Shown here: positions 28,726-36,126 of the stretch, in pieces
How positions within the stretch are numbered: the stretch's first letter is position 1
Layout: the number at the start of each line of letters is the position of its first letter
NCBI RefSeq assembly: GCF_002407205.1
Contig: NZ_CP023548.1
Coordinates: forward strand, 2,380,501-2,444,500
Source of the DNA: Rhodobacter sp. CZR27
GTDB lineage: Bacteria > Pseudomonadota > Alphaproteobacteria > Rhodobacterales > Rhodobacteraceae
Direction of reading: 5' to 3'
Length of the DNA stretch: 64,000 nucleotides
Notes under the pieces: model-generated
What the model was told of the DNA's origin: nothing
Database searches by the model: none
What the model saw: only the letters and a program-made list of their open reading frames with translations
Made by a program: the position numbers and the translations under genes

Positions 28726-30111
28726 ATGGGCGGCACGGTTCTCATAGCGGACAATGTTGCGACGAACCGCATCGTCCTCAAGGTCAAGCTGGGCGCGGCC
28801 TGCTACCGGCCGCTTCTGGCGGCGGATGCCGCGACCTGCCTTGCGGTGGCCCGGGCCGAGGCGCCGGACCTGATCCTGCTCGACCTCATGCTGCCGGACA
28901 TGTCGGGGATCGAGGTGCTTCGGCGCCTGCGCGCCGATCCGCTCACCCGCGAGATCCCGGTCGTGATGATCTCGGCCTCGCGCGATGCCGCGGTCCGGCT
29001 GGAGGCGCTGTCCGCGGGGGCCGATGATTACCTGGCCAAACCCGTGGATGACCTGGTGCTGATGGCGCGCCTGCGCAGCCTGCTGCGCCTGCGCGATGCG
29101 ACGGGCGAGGTCGCGATCCGCGGCGCGGCGCTGCGGGCGCTGGGACTGGCCGAGGAACCCGAGGAATTCGAGGGCCCCGCCTGCATCGCGCTGGTCGCCG
29201 CCCGACCCGAGGTCGCGATCCGCTGGCGCAAGGACCTGCAGGCGCTGATGCCGGACCGCCTTCTGGTGCAAAGCCGCGAGGAGGCGCTGGCCGACACGGG
29301 CGCGCCGCCCGACCTCTTCATCATCGACGCCGATCTCGAGGGTCCGGGCGGCGGGCTGCGCCTGATGTCGGAGTTGCGCAGCCGCGCCGGAACCCGCCAC
29401 GCCGCCGTCTGCATCGTGCGCAGCGAGGTGCAGGGCGAGGGCGCGGCGATGGCTTACGACCTCGGCGCGAACGACCTGCTCCCCGCAGGCTTCGACCCGC
29501 GCGAGGCGCGCATCCGCTTGCGCAACGTGCTGCGTCGCAAGCGCCGGGCCGACCGGCAGCGGGCGACGCTGCAGAACGGGCTGCGCCTTGCCGTGGTCGA
29601 TCCGCTGACCGGCCTCTACAATCGCCGCTACGCCGGCGCCCATCTGGCCGCGGTGGCCGAGCGCGCGCAGACGCTGGGCGAGCGCTTCGCGGTGATGGTG
29701 ATCGACCTCGACCGGTTCAAGGCGGTCAACGACCGCTGGGGCCACGGCGCGGGCGATGCGGTGCTGGTCGAGGTGGCGCGGCGGCTTCATGCCAACCTGC
29801 GGCCCGGCGACCTGCTGGCCCGGATCGGCGGCGAGGAGTTCCTGGTGGCCCTTCCCGACATCCGCTGGCAGGACGAGGCGCGGGCCGTGGCGGAACGCAT
29901 CCGGGAAGCGGTGGAGGAACTGCCCGTCCAACTGCCCGGCGGGGGGTCGCTGCAGGTGACGGTGTCGATCGGCCTTGCCTTCTCGAGCGACGGTGACTCG
30001 CGGCGGCTGGAGCCGGTGGCCGACGTGATCAACCGCGCCGACAGCGCCCTGCTGGTGGCGAAGTCGGGCGGGCGGAACCAGGTGACCATCGGCCGGACCG
30101 CCGCGGCCTGA
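28726..30111 (+). CDS. pleD: PleD-type response regulator diguanylate cyclase
   Basis: The 461-aa protein has two receiver domains and a GGDEF domain. The first receiver has the phospho-acceptor Asp53 in LLDLMLPD and Lys105 in YLAKP. The second (about 150-265) is degenerate: it keeps FIIDADLEG but lacks the lysine. The cyclase domain has GGEEF at 368-372 and the RxxD feedback site RPGD at 359-362. Like Caulobacter PleD, it should make cyclic di-GMP on phosphorylation and stop by product inhibition. No histidine kinase or divK is adjacent, so it is an orphan regulator here. Confidence 0.93.
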   Translation: MGGTVLIADNVATNRIVLKVKLGAACYRPLLAADAATCLAVARAEAPDLILLDLMLPDMSGIEVLRRLRADPLTREIPVVMISASRDAAVRLEALSAGADDYLAKPVDDLVLMARLRSLLRLRDATGEVAIRGAALRALGLAEEPEEFEGPACIALVAARPEVAIRWRKDLQALMPDRLLVQSREEALADTGAPPDLFIIDADLEGPGGGLRLMSELRSRAGTRHAAVCIVRSEVQGEGAAMAYDLGANDLLPAGFDPREARIRLRNVLRRKRRADRQRATLQNGLRLAVVDPLTGLYNRRYAGAHLAAVAERAQTLGERFAVMVIDLDRFKAVNDRWGHGAGDAVLVEVARRLHANLRPGDLLARIGGEEFLVALPDIRWQDEARAVAERIREAVEELPVQLPGGGSLQVTVSIGLAFSSDGDSRRLEPVADVINRADSALLVAKSGGRNQVTIGRTAAA

Positions 30112-30195
30112 GCGTGCCGCAGGGGCATCCGACGCTGCGGCTGCCCGTCCCCGGGCGCCCGACCCGGGGCACCTCAGGGTTCCACCATGAAAAAC

Positions 30196-30720
30196 CTATT
30201 CGTGCGGCCCGCCGTGGCGGTCGCGACGGTCGCCGTGATGGCCGCGGCGGGTCAGGTTGTTTTCCAGCCGGTCGGCGAAGGCGCGGCGCTCCTCGGGCGT
30301 CATCCCCGCGATGCGCTCGCCCAGCAGGCGCGAGCCGACCTCGGCCATCTCCGCCCCCCGCACGCGCTGCCGGTCAAGCACGGCCTGCAGCGCCGCGGCA
30401 TCGAACGGCTCGGCCCGCAGCGCGGCCAGCATCGCGGCGAAGTCGGCGCGCATCTCGCGCCGCGCCTCGCGGAAGTCGCCGCGGCTGTCGAAGAACTTCT
30501 GGCGCATGGCCGCGCGGTCGGCCGGTGCCAGCGCCTCGGAGAACGGGCCGAAGCCCAGATCGCGCACCGGCCCGCGCGGGCTGCCGTCCGAGTGGAAGCG
30601 CCAGGCGGCGCCGCCCGCCATGCCCACCACGGCCAGGTTCAGCGCCACCGAGACCGCCAGCGCGATCTTCATCCAGAGCGGCGCGCGCGGGGCGGAAGCG
30701 GGGGTCGGAGTGTCGGTCAT
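30196..30720 (-). CDS. Periplasmic Spy/CpxP-like (heavy-metal sensor) protein
   Basis: The 174-aa protein has one N-terminal membrane helix (LWMKIALAVSVALNLAVVGMAGGAAW, about 15-40). The periplasmic part is helical with DRAAMRQKFFDSRGDFREARREMRADFAAMLAALRAEPFD and GMTPEERRAFADRL, matching the family called periplasmic heavy-metal sensor, related to Spy/CpxP chaperones. The C-terminal tail is rich in His/Arg/Gly (RRGHHGDRRDRHGGPHE) and could bind metal. It starts 3 nt after the anti-sigma candidate, in the same operon. Confidence 0.85.
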   Translation of the reverse strand: MTDTPTPASAPRAPLWMKIALAVSVALNLAVVGMAGGAAWRFHSDGSPRGPVRDLGFGPFSEALAPADRAAMRQKFFDSRGDFREARREMRADFAAMLAALRAEPFDAAALQAVLDRQRVRGAEMAEVGSRLLGERIAGMTPEERRAFADRLENNLTRRGHHGDRRDRHGGPHE

Positions 30721-30723
30721 CGG

Positions 30724-31080
30724 TCAGCCTCCCACCGGCGCATCGAGGCTCGCGAAGAGCTCGTAGCCCGGCACCAGTTCCACGCTGTCAAGCGGCTCGG
30801 CCGCAGCACCGCGCCACAGCGCCTCGGCGACCGGGGCGGGCTGCGCCACGCCGATCCAGACGCCCGCGATGGTGGCCGTGGCCAGGCCCGCGAACAGCCC
30901 CCCACCGCCGAACAGCGCCAGCGTTCGCTTCGCGCGCCGCCGCGGCGCGGGGCGCGGCCTGTGCGGATCGGGCTGCGCGGCCGCGGCATCGGCACGGATC
31001 CGCGCCATCAGATCCTCCGACGGCACGGGCGCCTCCCGCCTCGCCTCGGCAAACAGATCGTCCAGATCGGTGTCGCGCAT
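30724..31080 (-). CDS. Putative membrane anti-sigma factor
   Basis: The 118-aa product has a short N-terminal cytoplasmic domain (MRDTDLDDLFAEARREAPVPSEDLMARIRAD), an arginine-rich linker, one transmembrane helix (about residues 56-80, ALFGGGGLFAGLATATIAGVWIG) and a small periplasmic tail. That layout, and its position one base after an ECF sigma gene, suggests it holds the sigma factor at the membrane. No zinc-binding HxxxCxxC motif is present. The start at 31080 has GGGGAAG upstream; an in-frame ATG at 31095 would overlap the sigma gene. Confidence 0.75.
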   Translation of the reverse strand: MRDTDLDDLFAEARREAPVPSEDLMARIRADAAAAQPDPHRPRPAPRRRAKRTLALFGGGGLFAGLATATIAGVWIGVAQPAPVAEALWRGAAAEPLDSVELVPGYELFASLDAPVGG

Positions 31081-31081
31081 C

Positions 31082-31675
31082 TCAGACTTCCCCATATCCC
31101 AGCTCGGCGCGCTGCCCCGAGAGCAGCGCCGCCAAGGCCCGTTTTCCCCGCGCGGTCAGGCTCTCCACCGCTTCGACGCCGATCTGCATCACCTCGGCGA
31201 TCTCGGGGTTCGACAGTCCCTCGAGATGCCGCAGCACCACCGCCTGCCGCTGCCGCTCGGGCAGAGCGGCCAGCGCCGCATCGAGCGCCCGCATCCGGTC
31301 GCCCTCGATCAGCGCCGCCTCGACGCCGGGGGCGGCGTCGGCCACCTCGGGCGCGTCGTCGAGCGCGGTCGAGGCCTGCCGGCGCCGGCCGCGAAGCCGA
31401 TCGGTGCAGAGGTTGCAGACCACCCGGTAGAGCCAGGTCGAGACCTTCGCCTCGCCCTGCCGCCATTCCGGCGCGACGCGCCACAGGCGCAGCATCGCCT
31501 CCTGCGTGACGTCCTCGGCCTCGGCGCGGTCCGAAAGCATCCGCGAGGCCACCGCCAGCACCCGCGGCGACAGGCGCAGCGTCAGCGCACGCGCCGCCAA
31601 CGGATCGCCGTTGGCGTAGAGCACGAGAAGCGCCTCCTCCGAGACGTCTGAAAGGGCGTCGAACGGCATTTCCAT
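31082..31675 (-). CDS. ECF-type RNA polymerase sigma factor
   Basis: This is a 197-aa group 4 sigma factor. Region 2 is clear: ARALTLRLSPRVLAVASRMLSDRAEAEDVTQEAMLRLWR, then KVSTWLYRVVCNLCTDRLRGRRR. Region 4 is ALAALPERQRQAVVLRHLEGLSNPEIAEVMQIGVEAVESLTARGKRAL. The upstream region has a GGAAATT element of ECF -35 type about 50 nt before the ATG, compatible with autoregulation but not proven. It is followed at once by the anti-sigma candidate and a Spy-like protein, and preceded by an EF-hand protein on the same strand. Confidence 0.92.
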   Translation of the reverse strand: MEMPFDALSDVSEEALLVLYANGDPLAARALTLRLSPRVLAVASRMLSDRAEAEDVTQEAMLRLWRVAPEWRQGEAKVSTWLYRVVCNLCTDRLRGRRRQASTALDDAPEVADAAPGVEAALIEGDRMRALDAALAALPERQRQAVVLRHLEGLSNPEIAEVMQIGVEAVESLTARGKRALAALLSGQRAELGYGEV

Positions 31676-31771
31676 CCTGTCCCCGGATTAGCGCGGATGC
31701 GCCACGGCTGCAATTTCCGCAACCGGGACCGCGGCAGGCGCGATCCCGGCCCCGGAAGGATCGCTGCCGCG

Positions 31772-32458
31772 TCAGCGGTCCCAGAACCAGCCGTGGTGAC
31801 CGTGACCCCGGCCATGCCCGCGCCCGCGGCCCTGCTGCATCATCTGGTCGGCCTCTTCCTGCGAGACCGCGCCGTCGTCATTCGCGTCGAGCCGGTCGAA
31901 CATCCGCTGCGGGTTCGGCCCCGCGGCGAATTCGGTCACCGAAAGCTGCCCGTCGCCGTTGGCGTCGAAGCGATCGATCATCTGCCGGGTGTGAGCCTCG
32001 ACCCTCGGCATCATGCGCGCCACGTGAAGCGCCGTCAGTTCCTCGGCCGAGAGCAGGCCGTCGCCGTTGGCATCGGCGCTCTCCACCCGCGCCGCACGGC
32101 GCGCGTCGAGTTCCTGCTTCGTCACCTTGCCGTCGCCATTGGTGTCCAGAGCATCGAAGTCGAAGAACGGACCCATCATGCCCGGTCCCATCCCGGCGCC
32201 CGGACCCATGCCAGCACCGGGTCCCATGCCAGCACCTGGCCCCATGCCCGCGCCTGGCCCCATGCCCGCGCCGGGACCCATCCCCGCGCCCGGGCCCATG
32301 CCCGCACCGGGCCCCATTCCTCCGGCCGGGCAGTCGGCCGCGCCCTGCATGCAGGGACGCTGGCCCTGTCCCGGGCCCTGCTGGGCAAGCGCGGTGGTTG
32401 CCGCCGCCAGCGTCAGCGTGGTCAGGGCGGCGGCCTTCAGCATCGTGAGGCGTTTCAT
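31772..32458 (-). CDS. Secreted EF-hand protein with Met/Gly/Pro repeats
   Basis: The 228-aa protein has a Sec signal peptide (about 1-26, ending LAQQ), a cysteine pair (RPCMQG, ADCPAG), seven perfect MGPGAG hexapeptides and a four-EF-hand region. The loops are DTNGDGKVTKQE, DANGDGLLSAEE, DANGDGQLSVTE and DANDDGAVSQEE, all with acidic calcium positions intact. A Gly/His/Arg-rich tail (GRGHGRGHGHHGWFW) ends it. It should bind calcium in the periplasm; the Met-rich and His-rich parts could also bind copper or another metal. It is first in a leftward set with the ECF sigma factor, 96 nt upstream of it. The start at 32458 begins a proper signal sequence. Confidence 0.88.
   Translation of the reverse strand: MKRLTMLKAAALTTLTLAAATTALAQQGPGQGQRPCMQGAADCPAGGMGPGAGMGPGAGMGPGAGMGPGAGMGPGAGMGPGAGMGPGAGMGPGMMGPFFDFDALDTNGDGKVTKQELDARRAARVESADANGDGLLSAEELTALHVARMMPRVEAHTRQMIDRFDANGDGQLSVTEFAAGPNPQRMFDRLDANDDGAVSQEEADQMMQQGRGRGHGRGHGHHGWFWDR
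32192..32317 (-). repeat. Seven tandem 18-nt repeats encoding MGPGAG
   Basis: Exactly 126 nt, seven units of 18 nt, in frame inside the EF-hand gene. Units differ at synonymous positions (GGA/GGC/GGG/GGT), so the array is not freshly expanded. Copy-number change in steps of 18 nt would keep the frame. Confidence 0.9.
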
Positions 32459-32621
32459 GGTGCGTGTCTCCGGTTTCGCGGCAGCCCCTGCTGCCTGCTT
32501 CCGGTCCTGAAACGCCCCATGTCGCCGCTTCCGTCGCCGCGCCGCGCGGATTCCGGAAGCAGCGGCCCCCGGAACAGACCGCAGCGCGGGGCGTTGACCG
32601 GGGCCAGCATCGGAGGCCCGC

Positions 32622-33023
32622 ATGGCTGACGGAACGATCGAGACCGAGGAGGAGCGCCCGCTCGGCCCCGCGCTCTGGCGGGGGTGGCGGCGTGTCTGCC
32701 CGCGCTGCGGGACCGGGCCGATGCTGCGCGGCTACCTGACCGTGCGCGACGCCTGCCCCGTCTGCGGCGAGAGCCTGCACCACCACCGGGCGGACGATGG
32801 CCCGGCTTATCTTACCATCCTGATCGTCGGGCATCTGATGGCGCCGATCATCCTGTGGAGCTTCGTCGAGTTCCGACCCGAGCCGGCCGTGCTTGCCACC
32901 GTCTTCGGAATCGGCACAGTCAGCCTCTCGCTCTTCTTGCTGCCCCGCCTCAAAGGCGCGATGGTGGGGCTGCAATGGGCGAAGAGGATGCATGGGTTTG
33001 GCGGCCGAGCACGCAGCGGATGA
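32622..33023 (+). CDS. DUF983 family membrane protein
   Basis: The 133-aa protein has two CxxC pairs near the N-terminus (VCPRCGTGPML and ACPVCGES, residues about 26-50), a likely zinc ribbon. Two transmembrane helices (LTILIVGHLMAPIILWSFV and VLATVFGIGTVSLSLFLLP) end in LKGAMVGLQWAKRMHGF. This is the DUF983 pattern; function unknown. The last 32 nt overlap the NUDIX gene in another frame, so the two are cotranscribed. Confidence 0.88.
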   Translation: MADGTIETEEERPLGPALWRGWRRVCPRCGTGPMLRGYLTVRDACPVCGESLHHHRADDGPAYLTILIVGHLMAPIILWSFVEFRPEPAVLATVFGIGTVSLSLFLLPRLKGAMVGLQWAKRMHGFGGRARSG

Positions 33024-33678
33024 CAAGACCCGGGTCCGCCCGGCCGCCACGGTGATCCTGCTGCGGCAGGGGGCCTCGGGTCCCGAGGTCCTGATGGGAA
33101 TGCGCGGCGCGGGGGCCGCGTTCATGCCGTCGAAATTCGTCTTTCCGGGCGGCGCGGTGGACAGCGAGGATGCACGTGTCCCGCTGGCACGCCTGCCGGC
33201 ACCGGAGTGTTGCCGGCGGCTTGATCTCGCCGATCCCGGCGCCCATGCGCTCGCCGCGGCGGCGATCCGCGAATTGTGGGAGGAGACCGGCCTTCCGCTG
33301 GGTGTGCCGGGTGACTGGGACGCGCCCGAGGGCTGGAGGGACTTTGCCGCGCGCGGCCTTCTGCCCGACGGGGCGGCCCTGCGCTTCATCTTCCGCGCGA
33401 TCACGCCGCCCGGCCGCCCGCGCCGCTTCGATGCGCGGTTCTTCCTTGCCGATGCCGCGCGGATCTCGGGCGACCCCGAGGACTTCTCGCGCGCCTGCGA
33501 CGAGCTTTCCCACCTGCACTGGCTGCCCTTGGCCGAGGCGCGACGGCTCGACCTGCCCTTCATCACCGAAGTGGTTCTGGCCGAGGTGGCGGCGCTGGCG
33601 AGCGGGGCGGACGATGCGGCAGGCGTGCCGTTCTTCGATAACTCGGGACCGGTGCCCACCTTCCGCCGCCTCACCTGA
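32992..33678 (+). CDS. NUDIX hydrolase
   Basis: The 228-aa protein has the NUDIX core: KFVFPGGAVDSEDARV, an insertion, then AIRELWEETGLPLG carrying the catalytic REUxEExGU half. The insertion between the two halves recalls the CoA-pyrophosphatase-like NUDT7/19 type rather than MutT. The substrate is unknown. The start at 32992 (MGLAAEHA) with GAAGAGG upstream is preferred over an earlier frame inside DUF983. Confidence 0.88.
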   Translation: MGLAAEHAADDKTRVRPAATVILLRQGASGPEVLMGMRGAGAAFMPSKFVFPGGAVDSEDARVPLARLPAPECCRRLDLADPGAHALAAAAIRELWEETGLPLGVPGDWDAPEGWRDFAARGLLPDGAALRFIFRAITPPGRPRRFDARFFLADAARISGDPEDFSRACDELSHLHWLPLAEARRLDLPFITEVVLAEVAALASGADDAAGVPFFDNSGPVPTFRRLT

Positions 33679-33749
33679 CCCGGCAGGACGTCGTCCCGGC
33701 GCGGTATCCCCGCGCGGTCAGGAGCGAAGGACGCGCGCCCCTTCCCGGA

Positions 33750-34253
33750 TCAGAACAGGGTCAGCCGTGCCAGATCGTAGCCGTTCCAGTCGAGGATCTC
33801 CCGCGCGGCGGTGAGCCGATCGGGCGGCAGCGGTCCGCCCCGGTTCAGGATGAAGCCGAACCGGCCGGAGGGCGTGCCGATCGCAAGCGTCCGGTAGTCG
33901 GTGTCCGCCCAGAGCACCCACCACGGCTCGGTCCCGCCTGCGGGCAGAAGCCTGCCGGGGCCGGTGACCGCCAGCGGACCGCCGAGCGCGGTCTCGCGTC
34001 CGCCGAGGCAGACCCGGCCGCTGATCGCAAGCCCGTTCCCCGAGGTCGTGATGGTCGCGCCCCCCGGGCGGCAGGCACCGGGCGCGGCGAAGGCCGCCAC
34101 CTCGCGCCATTCGCCCGCCAGCCGCGCCGGCTCGAGCGTCGCATTCGACCAGATCGGCGTTCCCGTGTCGCGGAACGCGACGGACGGCGGCGGCGGGGCC
34201 TTGGCCGCGCAGGCGGCCAGCAGCAGAAGCGACAGGAAGCTCAGTCGAGACAC
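33750..34253 (-). CDS. Lipocalin-like lipoprotein
   Basis: The 167-aa protein has a lipoprotein signal (FLSLLLLAAC, lipobox LAAC, lipid on Cys15). The mature part resembles bacterial lipocalins: LAGEWREVAAFAAP near the strand-A motif, EPWWVLWADTDYRTLAIGTPSG in the middle, and AAREILDWNGYDLARL at the end. It would be an outer-membrane-anchored small-molecule binder. The start is GTG with GAAGGA 7 nt upstream. It overlaps the end of the upstream lipoprotein gene by 13 nt. Confidence 0.82.
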   Translation of the reverse strand: MSRLSFLSLLLLAACAAKAPPPPSVAFRDTGTPIWSNATLEPARLAGEWREVAAFAAPGACRPGGATITTSGNGLAISGRVCLGGRETALGGPLAVTGPGRLLPAGGTEPWWVLWADTDYRTLAIGTPSGRFGFILNRGGPLPPDRLTAAREILDWNGYDLARLTLF

Positions 34254-34759
34254 AGCGTGATCCTTCGTCCCTCGTCATCCAGGATGTCGTTGCAGCCGAT
34301 CAGAGGGTCGAACGGCGCACAGGTCTGCGAGCGGGCGAGGCAATGCCCCGAACAGTCGGAGTCGCGGCTGCAGCGCTTACCCGCGTCGCGCGGGGTCTTC
34401 ACGCAGGTGAAGAGCGACTTGACCTTCACATAGCTGCCCTTGCGCTTCTCGCAGGCGATCTGGCTGGGCGACTTGACGACCGGAGGCGGCTCGGCGGCGG
34501 CAGGAATTGCGGCAGGGATTTCGGCACCCGCCGCCGGGTCGGGCGACGGCGGAAGCGGCGGCGCGCCGGCATCCGGGGCCATGGCCGCTGCCGGATCTGC
34601 CGCGGGAACCGCTGCAGGGCCATCCAGCGGCGTCACCTCGATCGCATCGGTCGCCATGGCCGAGGGCGCGGCCTCGGTCGCCTCGTCGCCGCCCAGTCCG
34701 ATCCGGCAGGCGCCAAGCGCGAGGAACGCAACAAGTAGAAGAAGAAACGGTCGGCGCAT
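34241..34759 (-). CDS. Cysteine-rich lipoprotein of unknown function
   Basis: The 172-aa protein has a lipoprotein signal (LLLLVAFLALGAC). A long Ala/Pro-rich spacer (about 25-95) follows, then a compact C-terminal domain with eight cysteines (including CEKRKG, FTCVKTP, RCSRDSDCSGHC, QTCAP, GCND and LCLD). The even number and the spacing suggest a disulfide-stabilised knot exposed outside the cytoplasm. I do not recognise the family. The start at 34759 is chosen because it begins the signal sequence. Translational coupling with the lipocalin-like gene downstream suggests a joint role. Confidence 0.75.
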   Translation of the reverse strand: MRRPFLLLLVAFLALGACRIGLGGDEATEAAPSAMATDAIEVTPLDGPAAVPAADPAAAMAPDAGAPPLPPSPDPAAGAEIPAAIPAAAEPPPVVKSPSQIACEKRKGSYVKVKSLFTCVKTPRDAGKRCSRDSDCSGHCLARSQTCAPFDPLIGCNDILDDEGRRITLCLD

Positions 34760-34935
34760 CGTCCTGTCCCCGCTGATCCGCCGCCAGATGGCGCAAAGCG
34801 CCTGCTTTGCGCAAGGAATTTCGGGCTGGCGCGGCCGCGACACGCCCTGTGAGGGGCCCTTGGCGGGAACGCGCCGTGCTGCCGCTTGCAGCCGTCGCAT
34901 CCGTTCCAGCCCGGGCGCGCGCCGCCGAGGCGGCG

Positions 34936-35976
34936 TCAGAACGGCGCGGGCCAGGCGCGGTGTGCGAGGGCGATTTCGGCCAGCACCTCGGGCGCAAGGG
35001 TGACCTGCGCCGCGCCCAGGTTGGTGCGCAGCTGGTCGAGGCTGGTGGCGCCGAGGATCGGGATCACCGGGAAGGGGCGCGTCCGGCAGAAGGCCAGCGC
35101 CATCTGGCAGGGATCAAGCCCGTGGCGCGCGGCAATGCCCAGATAGCCCGCCACCGTCTCGAAGACCGTGGGCGTGATGCGTCCGCCCAACGTCGGGTTG
35201 CGCTCGCGCCGCGAGCCGTCGGGCGTCACGTCGCCGGCATACTTCCCCGACAGCAGACCCGCGGCGAGCGGAGAATAGGCCAGCAGCGGCATGTCCTCGA
35301 GCGCCGAGAGTTCCGCCCAGTCGGTATCGAACTGCCGGCAGAGCAGCGAATATTCGTTCTGGATCGAGGCCATCCGCGGCAGCCCGTGCCGGTCGGCGAG
35401 CGAGAGCCATTGCGAGGCGCCCCAGACCGTCTCGTTCGACAGGCCGAAGTGGCGCACCTTGCCCTCGGCCACCAGCGCCTGCGCGGCGTCGAGCAGCGCC
35501 AGCATCTCCTCGCGCACTGCATTCCCGCCGCGCGGCGGCACGTAGTCCCACATCTTGCGGAAGTGATACGAGCCGCGGTTCGGCCAGTGGATCTGGTAGA
35601 GATCGAGGTAGTCGGTCCCGAGGCGCGAGAGCGACCCCTCGAGCGCGCGGCGCAGGCTGTCGGGCGTGACCGGCTCTCCGCCGCGGACCGCGCGGCTGCC
35701 TTCGCCGGTGATCTTGCTCGCCAGCACGATGCGCTCGCGTCCGCCGCGCGCGGCCAGCCAGCGGCCGATGATCGTCTCGGTGGTGCCGACGGTTCCGGCC
35801 GCCACGGGGTTCGTCGGATACATCTCGGCGGTGTCGATGAAGGTCACGCCATGATCGAGGGCGAGGTCGATCTGGGCATGGGCCTCGGCCTCGGTGTTCT
35901 GGCTGCCCCAGGTCATCGTGCCGAGGCAGAATTCGGACACGGTGAGGCCGGTGCGGCCGAGAGGGATCAGTCTCAT
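34936..35976 (-). CDS. Aldo/keto reductase (Tas-like)
   Basis: This 346-aa NADPH-dependent oxidoreductase of the AKR superfamily has LGRTGLTVSEFCLGTMTWG at the start, active-site Asp/Tyr in FIDTAEMYP and lysine in IVLASKIT. The barrel motif SLSRLGTDYLDLYQIHWPNR and LAYSPLAAGLLSGKY follow. Closest in layout to E. coli Tas. The substrate is not predictable. It is a single gene, divergent from the ImuA-like gene. Confidence 0.9.
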   Translation of the reverse strand: MRLIPLGRTGLTVSEFCLGTMTWGSQNTEAEAHAQIDLALDHGVTFIDTAEMYPTNPVAAGTVGTTETIIGRWLAARGGRERIVLASKITGEGSRAVRGGEPVTPDSLRRALEGSLSRLGTDYLDLYQIHWPNRGSYHFRKMWDYVPPRGGNAVREEMLALLDAAQALVAEGKVRHFGLSNETVWGASQWLSLADRHGLPRMASIQNEYSLLCRQFDTDWAELSALEDMPLLAYSPLAAGLLSGKYAGDVTPDGSRRERNPTLGGRITPTVFETVAGYLGIAARHGLDPCQMALAFCRTRPFPVIPILGATSLDQLRTNLGAAQVTLAPEVLAEIALAHRAWPAPF

Positions 35977-36095
35977 CGCGAACTCCTGCTTTGGGGGAGA
36001 AGCCTATCCCACCGCGCCGGGATGGCAAGCGGCCCGGCCGGGAGTGACGTGGCGGCGGGGACTGATCCCACCCTGCGAAGGCCCCGGAGGATTGA

Positions 36096-36110
36096 GAACC
36101 TATGGTGAAC
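36096..36110 (+). promoter_or_regulatory. LexA (SOS) box upstream of ImuA-like gene
   Basis: GAAC-N7-GAAC is the alphaproteobacterial LexA consensus direct repeat. It lies 16 nt before the ATG of the ImuA-like gene, where a bound repressor would block transcription or initiation. Confidence 0.7.
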
Positions 36111-36126
36111 ATGGCAGGCTGGTGCC

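Noticed and set aside
30187..31509. Rightward frame starting MKNLFVRPAVAVATVAVMAAAG, which looks like a signal peptide
   Set aside because: Only the first 20 codons look like a signal. The rest is antisense to the Spy-like, anti-sigma and ECF genes with no domain. The hydrophobic look comes from the reverse of the His/Arg/Gly tail.
32180..32330. Possible CRISPR-like or satellite array
   Set aside because: Units are 18 nt, contiguous without spacers and in frame as MGPGAG inside a clear secreted protein.
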